Of a stretch of DNA of 64,000 nt, positions 35,047 through 44,900 are shown one piece after another. The position numbers and the translations under genes were made by a program. Source of the stretch: Spirochaetales bacterium (lineage in GTDB: Bacteria; Spirochaetota; Spirochaetia; SZUA-6; RPPD01); the NCBI GenBank assembly GCA_016930675.1, contig JAFGGG010000037.1, positions 1 to 64,000 of the forward strand, given 5' to 3'. Under the pieces are notes generated by a model, which saw only the letters and a list, made by a program, of their open reading frames with translations, had not been told where the DNA came from and ran no database searches. How positions within the stretch are numbered: the first letter of the stretch is position 1; every line of letters begins with the position of its first letter.

Positions 35047-36060
35047 TTATTTCTGAGGTGTACACAGCTGTCCGCAGGCAGCGTTGATGCTTCTGCCTTT
35101 ACTGTAGCGCTGGGTTACGTTAAACCCGCTTTTTGTAAGCCGTGTTATAAAATCCGCAAGCTCACTTTTAGAGGGTTCCCGAAAGGCAAGGCCGCTTATC
35201 TTATTCCAGGGAATAATATTGATAACTGTTTTCAGCGACTCCGTGAAACGTTGTAACGTGACAATATCATGCTGCCTGTCGTTAACTCCCGGTAGAAGCA
35301 CAATCTCCAAAGTTATGCGTTTACCCGTAACCTGTTGATAGGCCTGCAGCGCCTGCTTCAGTTCAGGCAACGGATTGGCTTTGGCCTGGGGAACCAGCAT
35401 GTTCCTGGTTTCCGGATCGGCGCTGATCAGACTGAGCGCCAGTCTAACATAGGGCCCTGTTTTAATCAGTTCCCGCAGGCCCGGCAGATATCCGCACGTG
35501 GATATGGTCATGCGGCGCAGACCGATCCCCGATCCTTCAGGGTGATGGAGCAGGGCGATGGCCTTACTCACTTCACTCAGATTGGCAAGCGGTTCTCCCA
35601 TACCCATAAAGACAACATGTGAGATAGTGACGGCAAGCTGTTTAAGCAATAAATACTGCTCCACGATTTCATGAGCGGCCAGATTGCGGACAAGTCCCAT
35701 GCCGGCCGTACCGCAGAAGGCGCATCCCATGGCGCAGCCTACCTGAGTGGAAACACAGATGGTATTTCTCCCCGCTTTATCCGTAAGCAAAACACTTTCG
35801 ATGCATCTTCCGTCGGAAAGCCGGACTTTGAACTTGGCGGAAGCGTCGGAAGCTTTTTGCGATTGAATGATCAGGGAGGATACGGCGAGCGAGCGTTGGG
35901 CCAGCATAATACGCAACTCTTGGGGAAGATTGGTCATGGCGTTAAAATCAAAGACCGATTTGTGCAGCCACTGAAACAGCTGTATGCTGCGAAACCGCTT
36001 GAGGTCGGGAAAGGTGCTTGCAATCTCTTCCGGCAGAAGGCCTGTAAGGTTAATTTTCAT
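35047..36060 (-). CDS. rlmN: 23S rRNA (A2503-C2)/tRNA (A37-C2)-methyltransferase RlmN
   Basis: A 337-aa radical SAM methyltransferase. The cluster motif is CAMGCAFC (C-x3-C-x2-C), preceded by STQVG. The substrate-contacting segments LGMGEPLAN-like FMGMGEPLAN and the C-terminal GRSINAACGQL, carrying the second reactive Cys, are present. It methylates A2503 of 23S rRNA and A37 of some tRNAs. I start at the ATG at 36060 (MKINLTGLLPEE), the usual RlmN N-terminus, because a start 29 codons upstream would run into the neighbouring WD40 gene. 20 bp separates the two genes, so they may share a transcript. Confidence 0.92.
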   Translation of the reverse strand: MKINLTGLLPEEIASTFPDLKRFRSIQLFQWLHKSVFDFNAMTNLPQELRIMLAQRSLAVSSLIIQSQKASDASAKFKVRLSDGRCIESVLLTDKAGRNTICVSTQVGCAMGCAFCGTAGMGLVRNLAAHEIVEQYLLLKQLAVTISHVVFMGMGEPLANLSEVSKAIALLHHPEGSGIGLRRMTISTCGYLPGLRELIKTGPYVRLALSLISADPETRNMLVPQAKANPLPELKQALQAYQQVTGKRITLEIVLLPGVNDRQHDIVTLQRFTESLKTVINIIPWNKISGLAFREPSKSELADFITRLTKSGFNVTQRYSKGRSINAACGQLCTPQK

Positions 36061-36080
36061 GGCATGGTTCGCATAATACG

Positions 36081-38339
36081 TTAGTCGGAGAGTATCAGAT
36101 TTCGCAGCATGTTCGGACTGCGAAAATCTTCCACAAACAGGTCGCATGGAAAACTTGATGTGCCGGCTGAAAAACGGATGTACTGTTTTGCTCGCTCATC
36201 TGTGTAATCAAAATAATTACCCTTATATACAATGGCGTAATTATTGCCTATGGTCATAAGTGTACAGAGTTTTTCCCAGCTTTGGGTGCGCCATATCTGG
36301 ATATGGGAAAAGTCAGCGGCTATTATAATCCCCAGTTCGAAATTAAAGGCCAGGGAAGAGGCGAAGCCGTTTTCAAGTTTAAGAATCTGGATGATTTCCC
36401 ATGAAGAAGTATCCCAGATAGTGATGGTTTTGTCCCAACTGGCCGCGGCAAGGAGCGTGCCGTCGGAATTAAAGCATACGGCGGGTATTCCTTGTTCCGG
36501 GCCCTTAAGTACACGCGCGATGACGGCTTTGGCGGAGTCTACTATCAGGACAAAGGGAGTGTCGCTTCCCACAGCCAGCAGTGAACTTTTGGGACTGAAG
36601 GCAAGCGAACGGATGATGGATTTTATTCCTTTTAGAGTGGCCAGAGGTTTGCCGGAAACCACATCCCACAACTTCAGTGTCGTGTCTTTGCTGCCCGAAG
36701 CAAGAATTTCTCCCGCCCGATCGAAGGCCAGGGTGTAAATATCGTCATCATGCGCCTGCCAGCTGGACAGGACTTTTTTGGAAAAAGGATTCCACAGTTT
36801 AATGGTTTTGTCTCTGCCCGCAGAAGCAAGCAGGCGTCCGTTAGGATGAAAGGCGAGGGAGAAGATATCAGCGGTATGCGATTTCAGGATCGCCACAAGC
36901 GCGCCGCTTCCCGTATCCCAAAGCTGGATCTGTTTATTCTTGTCGGCTGAGGCTAGGAGAGTGCTGTCCGGTGAAAAAGCCACCGCCGTAACAGAATCTT
37001 TAAAAATTGTAAGCGGATTTAAAAATTCTCCCGCAAACAGATCCCAGAATATTACTTTTTTATCGCGACCGGCCAAAGCCAGATAGCGGCCGTTCTGACT
37101 GATACTTGCCTTGTCAAGCAGACCGGTTACCGGAAGAATTTTTTTCAGGACTGTGCCTTTGGAAACATCCCACAGCAGGATGGAGTTGTCCCAGCCGGCT
37201 GAGGCCAGAATATTGCCTTTGGGGTGTATGGCCACAGCTTCAATCAAACCCGTATGACCGACAAAGGTTCTGATTAATGAGGCATTGAAAAGATCCCAGA
37301 GTTTTATGGTCAGATCCCAACCGCCGGAAACACTGAACGTTCCGTCATGGTCAATGGCTACGGATTGCACCACGCCTGTATGACCGGTAAAAGTGCGGAT
37401 AAGAGTGCCGGAAAGCGCGTCCCAGAGTTTGAGTGTACCGTCACCACTTCCCACCAGAATAAATCTGCTTTCCTTGCTCCAAGCCAGTGAAGTCACAAAA
37501 TCGTCGCTGCGCAGCAGGGTATGCCATAAATCACCGCTTGCGCTTTCCCACAGTTTTACGGTTTTATCCGCGCTGCCAGAGGCGATAAAACGCCCGTCGG
37601 GGGAAAAACTTATGGTGTTTATGAATCCTTCATGACCTTTGAGATCATAGACCAAGGCTTTGGAAGACGTGTCCCATACTTTAACCGTATGATCGGCTCC
37701 GGCGGATGCCACTAATTTACCGTCGGGGCTGAAGCTTAAGGTATGGACCGACCCCTTATGTCCTTGCAGAGTGTGAATGAGTTTGCCCGTGGCGGTCTGC
37801 CACAGTTTTATGGTGCTGTCCGTACTGGCGGAGGCGATCATGCTGCCGTCGGGATTGAAGCTTACGGCCGTTACCGAACCGGAATGGCCGTGTAAGGTGC
37901 GGATAAGCGCGCCCGACTTCACATGCCATAACTTGATGCTTTCATCCGTGCTGGCTGAAGCCAGGAGTCTGCCGTCCGGGCTGAAGGCCAGCGCGTTTAC
38001 GCAGAAAACGTGGTTTTCCTGGATTTCAAGTCTGGGATCCAGGTAAAGCTTTATATAATCGATGATAAGATTTTCAATATCTTCGCAGCCTGCTTCTCTG
38101 GCGTAGTCCAGAGCGGTCTTTCCATGATTGTCTTCTTTAAGCACATCTATTCCCTGCTTGATTAATTTTTTTGCTTCCGGAAGATTACACCGGCCCGCCG
38201 CCAGATGCAGAGCCGTACCTCCTGCGTACAGGTCTGTGTCGGTTTCTTGTGCTGAGGATTGCATACTGTCCGTTTGACAGGTGGTGAGCGGTAAAACACA
38301 GATTAAAATCAGAAAGACATATGTGGTCGCGGTTCTCAT
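36081..38339 (-). CDS. Lipoprotein with ankyrin repeats and fourteen WD40 repeats
   Basis: A 752-aa exported protein (from ATG 38339). A hydrophobic leader ends in LPLTTC, a lipobox with the modified Cys near residue 21. Two ankyrin units follow (ALHLAAGRCNLPEAKKLI, KTALDYAREAGCEDIENLI), then fourteen WD40 units of about 42 residues each ending in the IKLWD/IWDT pattern (from about residue 110 to 700) and a short tail. Fourteen units would form two seven-bladed propellers. A promoter-like pair at 38379-38351 abuts the start. An ATG nine bases upstream (38348) lies too near the -10. It probably scaffolds an envelope complex; a substrate is not evident. Confidence 0.85.
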   Translation of the reverse strand: MRTATTYVFLILICVLPLTTCQTDSMQSSAQETDTDLYAGGTALHLAAGRCNLPEAKKLIKQGIDVLKEDNHGKTALDYAREAGCEDIENLIIDYIKLYLDPRLEIQENHVFCVNALAFSPDGRLLASASTDESIKLWHVKSGALIRTLHGHSGSVTAVSFNPDGSMIASASTDSTIKLWQTATGKLIHTLQGHKGSVHTLSFSPDGKLVASAGADHTVKVWDTSSKALVYDLKGHEGFINTISFSPDGRFIASGSADKTVKLWESASGDLWHTLLRSDDFVTSLAWSKESRFILVGSGDGTLKLWDALSGTLIRTFTGHTGVVQSVAIDHDGTFSVSGGWDLTIKLWDLFNASLIRTFVGHTGLIEAVAIHPKGNILASAGWDNSILLWDVSKGTVLKKILPVTGLLDKASISQNGRYLALAGRDKKVIFWDLFAGEFLNPLTIFKDSVTAVAFSPDSTLLASADKNKQIQLWDTGSGALVAILKSHTADIFSLAFHPNGRLLASAGRDKTIKLWNPFSKKVLSSWQAHDDDIYTLAFDRAGEILASGSKDTTLKLWDVVSGKPLATLKGIKSIIRSLAFSPKSSLLAVGSDTPFVLIVDSAKAVIARVLKGPEQGIPAVCFNSDGTLLAAASWDKTITIWDTSSWEIIQILKLENGFASSLAFNFELGIIIAADFSHIQIWRTQSWEKLCTLMTIGNNYAIVYKGNYFDYTDERAKQYIRFSAGTSSFPCDLFVEDFRSPNMLRNLILSD

Positions 38340-38350
38340 TCTTAACATGC

Positions 38351-38379
38351 AGTATACAATAAGTCCGGGGAGTGTACAA
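38351..38379 (-). promoter_or_regulatory. Putative promoter of the WD40 lipoprotein gene
   Basis: On the minus strand TTGTAC (38379-38374), 17 bp, TATACT (38356-38351). Transcription would begin near 38344, only about five nucleotides before ATG 38339, which would make the message almost leaderless. Confidence 0.4.
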
Positions 38380-38462
38380 GCTGTTCTTATGTGATGGATT
38401 AATCAGTGAATATAGTGGAATTATATCTATGCTTGATTTAAAATTATACACAGGAGGATGAC

Positions 38463-38951
38463 ATGAAAAGCGTACGCATTTGGATTTTGTTTTTACTGTT
38501 TTTAGGTACTGCGGTATCCTTGATTTGCTCTGAAGAAATTGTACATGAACAAGGGAAAATAAGCATTTGGTATCCCGATCATTGGACCATGAAAAGTGAT
38601 GAAGATGCCTTAATGATCGCTGATCCTGATGAGGAGGTAGTATTTGTATACATGCTTATTGAAAGCGATGAGATAGAAGATGCGCTTGCCGCATTGGAAG
38701 AGGAGCTTTTAAGCACGGTAACCGAGCTGCAAAGCGTAGGTGAACCGGAAGAGGATAAACTAAACGGAATGGACTGCTTATTCATGGAGGCACAGGGTAA
38801 GATCGATGATATGGGTGTTGATATAGGAGTTTTTATGGTGTTTACACCGGCGCAGAAAGTATTGCTGGTGATGGGGATAGTGCAGAGCTCGGCTTATGAG
38901 AAGCATGAAGAGACGATTGTCGAGATCCTTTCAGGTATCCAGCCGCTGTAA
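38463..38951 (+). CDS. Exported acidic protein of about 160 residues
   Basis: A 162-aa protein with a signal peptide (hydrophobic stretch about 6-20, SLICSEE near the cleavage). The mature part begins with HEQGKISIWYPDHWTMKS and continues with an acidic region and a beta-rich C-terminal half (MFMVFTPAQKVLLVMGIV-like). The order resembles PsbP/DUF1795-type folds, but no residue motif fixes the family. A GGAGG lies 7 nt before ATG 38463. It could be a periplasmic protein; a lipobox is not convincing because the residues before the Cys are S-L-I. Confidence 0.6.
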   Translation: MKSVRIWILFLLFLGTAVSLICSEEIVHEQGKISIWYPDHWTMKSDEDALMIADPDEEVVFVYMLIESDEIEDALAALEEELLSTVTELQSVGEPEEDKLNGMDCLFMEAQGKIDDMGVDIGVFMVFTPAQKVLLVMGIVQSSAYEKHEETIVEILSGIQPL

Positions 38952-39042
38952 AAGTATTATGTAATAAAGTTAATCCAAATTTCTCAACAAACATGTATTC
39001 CACAACTCTTGTCAAAACACAATCAACATAGTAGAGTAGGCT

Positions 39043-39861
39043 ATGATCAGATTCCTGATAAAAAAGACTTTTTTTGATATGTGGGATAATATACTCACTA
39101 TAATTATTCTCAATATCGGATTCATTATCTTCATTCTTACCGGTTTGGCGATTGAATACGCGATTCTCTATGTGTTGAAATATTTAATTCAAGAGGTAAA
39201 TCCCCTCATCGGATTGGCATTAGGGCATTTTATTTATCTTCCGGTTGTCTGCCTTTTTTCGATATATGCGGGAGCAGTAAGCTGTGTGACCAAGGATATC
39301 GCGGATTATAAAAAACCCGGTTTTAAAAGTTTTATGAACTATGTAAAACAAACGTACAAATCAAGTCTTATCTTCGGAATTCTCAATTTTCTGCTTTTGT
39401 TTTTTTTACTTATGGCCGGTATTTATTACCTTGATGCCATGGACAATCTTCTTAATCCTATTATTTTCTTCTTTCTTACCTGGCTTTTTTTATTTTGGCT
39501 TGCAGCCTCGCAGTATTTTTTCGCTCTACAGTCCATGTTTGATAAAAAAGTTATGAAGAACATTAAAAAGATGATGATGCTGCTGCTCGATAATACCGGT
39601 TTTACTCTTTTTACCTTGCTGTTGGGTACAATAATAATTTTGGGTGTTTCGGTTCTTACCTTTTTTATGTTGTTCGGATTTTCCACGGTTTTACTTTGGT
39701 ATAATGTGGCGTTAAAACTGCGTATGTATAAATATGAATATCTGGAAAAAAATCGCCAGGCGAGCCGTCGTAAAATTCCCTGGAAAAAGCTTTTGTTGGA
39801 TGAAAAAAAACTGGTCGGTGCGAGGACAGTTAAGAGCCTGCTTTTTCCCGACAGGGACTAA
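39043..39861 (+). CDS. Polytopic membrane protein, DUF624/YesL-like
   Basis: A 272-aa protein with about six hydrophobic segments (about 18-40, 45-65, 68-88, 108-128, 132-152, 180-212) and a basic C-terminal tail. Length, topology and the position of charged residues recall the YesL/DUF624 family of small membrane proteins of unknown function. TTGTCA (39009-39014), 17 bp, and TAGAGT (39032-39037) end five nucleotides before ATG 39043, so the transcript could be leaderless. A HAD phosphatase follows after 25 bp. Confidence 0.6.
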   Translation: MIRFLIKKTFFDMWDNILTIIILNIGFIIFILTGLAIEYAILYVLKYLIQEVNPLIGLALGHFIYLPVVCLFSIYAGAVSCVTKDIADYKKPGFKSFMNYVKQTYKSSLIFGILNFLLLFFLLMAGIYYLDAMDNLLNPIIFFFLTWLFLFWLAASQYFFALQSMFDKKVMKNIKKMMMLLLDNTGFTLFTLLLGTIIILGVSVLTFFMLFGFSTVLLWYNVALKLRMYKYEYLEKNRQASRRKIPWKKLLLDEKKLVGARTVKSLLFPDRD

Positions 39862-39886
39862 TCCTGATTTTTTCTAACGTATCAGT

Positions 39887-40558
39887 ATGACACAAGAAAA
39901 AACCATACCATTATCCAAATATTCCTCTTTTCTTTTTGATATGGACGGTACCCTGGTCGATACTTCGGAACTTATATATCAATGCTTTGTTCATACGGTA
40001 AAAAAGTATCATGGTCCGCACATAAGTCGTCAAGCCGTGGTCTCTCATATTGGAATTCCTTTAAAGCAGCAACTGGAACTGTTTTTAGGTGAAATGACCG
40101 ATGCTGAATTCGTTGAGGTTTACAGTACCTATAATGAATACCAGTTGGAAATTATACCTGACTATCTTACTGTTTTTCCTTCTGTTCATACTACTCTGGC
40201 AGAATTAAAGAAACGCGGAAAGAAACTCGCCGTGGTTACCTCGCGCAAACGGCGGTCATTGGAACATTTTTTAAAAACAAAAGACCTGAGTAAGTATTTT
40301 GATGTACTTGTCACTCCCGAAAGTACGACCAGACACAAACCTCATCCGGAACCGGTACTCAAAGCTCTTGCCCTGCTTAACGCCGATCCTGAAACCTGCC
40401 TTTTCATCGGTGACAGTGTGTGGGATGTGGAAAGCGGAAAAGCAGCCGGGGTGGATACGGCTTTGGTAACCTGGAGTCAGAATGATATCGCAGGTCTGTC
40501 CCCGCAGCCTGCTTTCAGACTTAATAGTATGCAGGAGCTTATCGGCGGCGTCGGGTGA
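39887..40558 (+). CDS. HAD-family phosphatase, phosphoglycolate/pyrophosphatase PpaX-like
   Basis: A 223-aa HAD subfamily I protein. Motif I LFDMDGTLVDTSE carries the nucleophile Asp, motif II AVVTSRKRRS, and motif III/IV KPHPEPVL with FIGDSVWDVESGKAAG. The cap and length agree with PpaX/Gph-type enzymes acting on small phosphate esters or pyrophosphate. No visible ribosome-binding site precedes ATG 39887. It is 25 bp downstream of the membrane protein and converges with corA. Confidence 0.85.
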   Translation: MTQEKTIPLSKYSSFLFDMDGTLVDTSELIYQCFVHTVKKYHGPHISRQAVVSHIGIPLKQQLELFLGEMTDAEFVEVYSTYNEYQLEIIPDYLTVFPSVHTTLAELKKRGKKLAVVTSRKRRSLEHFLKTKDLSKYFDVLVTPESTTRHKPHPEPVLKALALLNADPETCLFIGDSVWDVESGKAAGVDTALVTWSQNDIAGLSPQPAFRLNSMQELIGGVG

Positions 40559-40568
40559 GATATTCGGC

Positions 40569-41630
40569 TTACAGCCACTTCTTTTTTTTGAAGAAGATAA
40601 TCAGGCTGATTACAGTTATTACAATAATCAACAGCACGGTAAAATAACCCCATTTCCATGCTAATTCAGGCATGTACTTGAAGTTCATACCGTACAACCC
40701 AACAAGAAACGTAATGGGAATGAAAATAGTGGCAATAATGGTAAGCACTTTCATGACCTCATTCATCTTATTGCTCACACTGGAGAGGTAGATGTCAAGC
40801 AGTCCGGACACCATCTCGCGGAAGGTCTCAGTGGTATCGATTACCTGAGCAATGTGATCATAGAGGTCCTTGAGGTAGGGAGAGATTGCTTCACTTATAA
40901 TATGCATTCCCGCGCGCTGTAAATTGCCGATAATCTCGCGTAAGGGCCAGACTGATTTTCGAACGTTGAGGATTTCCCTTTTTAGATTATGAATCAGTGT
41001 GAGAGTGGCGGGTGTCGGTTTATTGATGACCAGCGCCTCCAGTTCTTCGATTCTGTCTCCCAATTTTTCCAGAATAAGATAGTAATTGTCGATAAGCGCG
41101 TCGATCAGGCTGTAGCCCAGGTAGTCGGATCCCATTTTACGGATGCGGCCCTTATTCTGGCGGATCCGCTCCCGGATCGGTTCGAACACGTCACCGCGGT
41201 ATTCCTGAAAAGAAATAACATAATCCGTACCGATTATAAGCGATACCTGCTCGGTATTGATGTCGTTATGTTTATTATGATGAAGCATTTTCACAATTGC
41301 CGAAAGATAGGTGTCGGTTTCTTCAACCTTGGGGCGCTGATTTGTATCCAAAATATCTTCTAAAATAAGGTCGTGAATGTGGAATTGCGCACCGATTGTT
41401 TGGATTGTGGGTATATCGTGAAGACCGTCGATGTTGATCCACCAGATATTGCCATTGTTTTTTAAGCGTAACAACTCATCTATGGAAGAAAGCTCCTTCT
41501 CCTCAAAAGAGTCCGCGTTATATGAAAACAGAGTGATGCTTATTTTTTCCCGCTTCTTTTTACCGATATGGATGAGTGAGCCTGGGGGAGACGAGGAGCG
41601 GGGTGGGATATGTTTTACCGATTTCGCCAT
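40569..41630 (-). CDS. corA: Magnesium/cobalt transporter CorA
   Basis: A 353-aa CorA protein. A large cytoplasmic N-terminal domain is followed by two C-terminal membrane helices with the selectivity motif YGMNF and the loop ending PELAWKWG, as in the family. It mediates Mg2+ entry as a pentamer. The N-terminal 15 residues (MAKSVKHIPPRSSSPPG) are Pro/Ser-rich and variable. GGAGGGC lies 6 nt before ATG 41630. It is separated from the RND-PII operon by 37 bp and probably forms its own transcript, though read-through is possible. Confidence 0.92.
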   Translation of the reverse strand: MAKSVKHIPPRSSSPPGSLIHIGKKKREKISITLFSYNADSFEEKELSSIDELLRLKNNGNIWWINIDGLHDIPTIQTIGAQFHIHDLILEDILDTNQRPKVEETDTYLSAIVKMLHHNKHNDINTEQVSLIIGTDYVISFQEYRGDVFEPIRERIRQNKGRIRKMGSDYLGYSLIDALIDNYYLILEKLGDRIEELEALVINKPTPATLTLIHNLKREILNVRKSVWPLREIIGNLQRAGMHIISEAISPYLKDLYDHIAQVIDTTETFREMVSGLLDIYLSSVSNKMNEVMKVLTIIATIFIPITFLVGLYGMNFKYMPELAWKWGYFTVLLIIVITVISLIIFFKKKKWL

Positions 41631-41667
41631 GGATCTGCCCTCCGAATTTTATAATATGCTTTACAGC

Positions 41668-41955
41668 TTATACCTTTTCAACCTTTGTGGCAAACATCTT
41701 GATTCCCTCGTCCGGAAAGTAGTCTTTTAACTCCTCAATGGCCTTGCGAATATATTTTGCTTCTTTAAGCTCACAGAATATAATCATGATAAAATTTTCT
41801 TCGGGCCAGATATGATCGCCCTGTCTGGGACCGGAGCTTCCCCTGCCGCGTACTTCAGTGATAACCGTGCGATACTTTCCCACTTGATATTTATCTAACA
41901 GATCAAGCAGATCTTCCTGGATCGAGCGGTTGCCGATTATTTCTACACGTATCAT
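41668..41955 (-). CDS. PII-like protein at the end of the RND operon
   Basis: A 95-aa protein with the ferredoxin-like PII/CutA core: strands RVEIIGN, RTVITEVRGRG, NFIMIIFCEL and FATKV with helices between, and the loop SGPRQGDHIWPEEN, which corresponds to the wording of PII-like proteins associated with metal RND pumps (SGPRxGDxxWPEEN). It lacks the GlnB T-loop tyrosine. It may bind a nucleotide or metal and report on pump activity. ATG 41955 overlaps the stop of the RND pump gene by 4 bp (ATGA), showing tight coupling. Confidence 0.75.
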   Translation of the reverse strand: MIRVEIIGNRSIQEDLLDLLDKYQVGKYRTVITEVRGRGSSGPRQGDHIWPEENFIMIIFCELKEAKYIRKAIEELKDYFPDEGIKMFATKVEKV

Positions 41956-44900
41956 AATGATCTCTCCTCTCTCATACGCTGCAGTCTTATCTGTCTGCGT
42001 TTTTCCTGTTTCAGGCGTTTTTTCTGTTTAAGCTTATCGCTGAACTTATTAAAGATAGCATACAGCACGGGAATAAGGAAAAGTGTTAAGAATGTACTCA
42101 TGGTAAGCCCGCCTACTACCGTTTTAGCTATAGGTTGAACCAGGCTCGCTCCTTCCCCTTTTAAAAAGGCTATCGGCGCCAGTCCCAAAACCGTGGTAAG
42201 TGTTGTCATGAGTACGGGACGCAGTCTGTTTCCTCCCGCTTCTATACACGCTTCTATGAGCGGACGGCCACGCTTGCGTAAAAGATTGGTATAGTCCACG
42301 AGAACTATACCATTATTAACCACAATACCGCCCAGCATGATCAAACCCACGATGGTAAAGAGGCTAAAGGCTTCTCCCGTAAAAAAGTGAACCGCTATTA
42401 CGCCAATCAGGGTAAGGGGAATGGTGAAGACGATAATAAACGGATCCAGAAAAGATTCAAACTGGGCAGCCATAATCCCGAACACCAGCAGCACCGCGAT
42501 TAAAAACACGAGCATTAAAGCAGGGAAGTATTGCTGCATATCTTCGAAATCACCGCCGTATTCAATAAGTAAATTCTCGTTAGGGGGAATTTCTTCGGTT
42601 ATCAACTGCTGAATGCGGGGTATGACCGTGTTTATGCTGGCACCCGGGGCGATACCGCCGGTAATACGCAGGTAGCGTGTCTGATTTTCGCGGTTGATGT
42701 TGATGGGACCCGTTGAGCGGCCGAATTCCGCGAAACTGGCCAGGGCAATCTTTTGTCCGAAATTGCTCATGATAAAAATCTTTTCCAGATCAGGCAGCTG
42801 ATTTCTGCTCTGCTCATCCAGAATAAGCAGGATGTCGTATTCCGAACCTCCGGTGCGATACTTACCGGCCGTAATCCCGTCGATATTGGCCCTGAGCTCC
42901 TGTCCGATGGCAGCCATGCTCAATCCCAGTGAGTATGCTTTGTCCCTGTCTATTTTTACTTCGATTTCGGGCAGGCCCTCCTCCAGATTAAGTATAGGCT
43001 CCGTGATTTCAGGCACCTTTTCCTTTAATATAGCAAGAACCTTCTGCGCTGTGTTTTTGGAAAGCTCTCTGTCGTCCGATTTAAAAGTGATGATAAAGGG
43101 CGATGAGGTAAACCCGCCTCCTCTGCGCTGGGAGAAAGTGATTTCAGCGCCCGGAAAATCACCGAAATGCCCGCGTAGTTTTTGCTTTACAAGCTCGGAA
43201 CCCTCTTTGCGCTCCGCATAGGGGGGAAGAGTTATGGTGATGCTTCCCTTATTTGTCTGGCTTTGTCCCAGAAAACCGAATACGGAGGGTTCACCAACCT
43301 CCGATACAATATCTTGATACGAGCTCACCTCCTGCTTAACCACCTCTTCGAACTGCAATATCACCGAATGGGTAATCTCCAATGAGGTGCCGGTGGGAAG
43401 CTCCACGCTTAGTTCCACACTATCCTGTTCTTGGACGGGGATAAGTTGAAGGCCGACAAGGGGAATGAGGAAAAAACTGGCGATAAACACGCCGACGATT
43501 GAAATAATCGTGATCTTTTTATGTGAAAGCACCCATTTTAAAATACGCTTATACAAATTCTCAAGCCGGGTGTAAAACCTGCCCATGATATTATCAATTT
43601 TTTCCAGTGCAGGGGGGAGGACAATCTCCCTGCGTGTGTTAAGCTGTACATATTTACTTGTCAGCACCGGCACAAGCAGTATCGCCACAATCAGTGAAGT
43701 AGAGAGAGAAATAACGACCGTAAAAGCCAGGCCGGAAAACATTTCACCGTACACTTCAAGCTGGTTGCGAAAAAGCGCCAGGGGCAGGAACACGCAGATG
43801 GTGGTGAGGGTGGAGGCGGTAATGGCGGTAATCATCTCCTGAGCCCCCAAAATAGCGGAGGCGTGCAGTTTTGCTCCTTTTTCACGGTAGCGATAAATAT
43901 TTTCCAGGATAACGATACTGTTGTCCACAAGCATTCCCAGACCCAGGGCCAGCCCCGTCAGCGTCATAAGGTTGAGGGTAAGGTTGAAAAAATACATAAG
44001 CATCAGGGTGATAATCAATGAAATGGGGATGGCGGTTGAGATTACAATAGTGGATTTAAGACTGCGTAAGAAAATAAAGAGAATGGCGATAGCAAACAGC
44101 ACCCCCAAAAGGGCCGAGGAAGAAACCTGCTGCAGCGAATCGCGGATGATCTGGGTGGTATCGCGCACAACACCCACATTGATTCCCAGAGGAAGGGAAC
44201 GATTAATAGCGGGCAGGTTTTTAAATACTCTGTCTGCTACCTGAACGGAGTTGGTACCGCTTTGTTTTTGCACGTTTATAAAAACTCCAGGCTCGCCGTT
44301 TATAAATACAAGACTGTCCTGTTCTTTAAATCCCTCAAACACATCGGCGATGTCCCGCAGGCGGATACCGATCATGCCTCCTGTGGGGTTTTGAGCGGAA
44401 AAACCGGCTGACGCAGCGGAAGTTTTATATGCCACCACGGTGTTTTTAATCTCTTCAACATTTACAAATTCTCCGGCGCTACGCACCAAAAAGTTGGTTG
44501 TGCCTTCGCTAATGGTACCGGCTGAAATCTGCAGGTTGTTGCCCATAAGCATGTTTTTAATCTGAGTAAAATTCAGATCGTACGCTTCCAGTCTGTTTTG
44601 GGGGATCTCAACACGGATTATTTTTTCTTTTCCTCCCCTTACCGAGGCCAAAGCCACACCGTCAATCTGTTCCAACCGGGGTTGGATGTAATTTTCCGCG
44701 ATTTCCCGTAAATCTTCGGGACTTCTGTTGCCAGAGACCTTTAAACGCAAGATGGGGATCATAGACATGTCGAATTTTAAAATCTGGGGAGTGGTCGCTT
44801 CTTCGGGCAGAGAGTCTTTTATAAACTCCAGCCGGTCGCGCACGTCATTGGCCGCTTCGGCCATGTTGGTTCCGTAGGTGAACTCCAAAAAAATAAGGCT

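Noticed and set aside
36081-38300. Tandem DNA repeats at about 126-bp intervals
   Set aside because: They are the coding repeats of the WD40 domains, not a CRISPR or satellite array.
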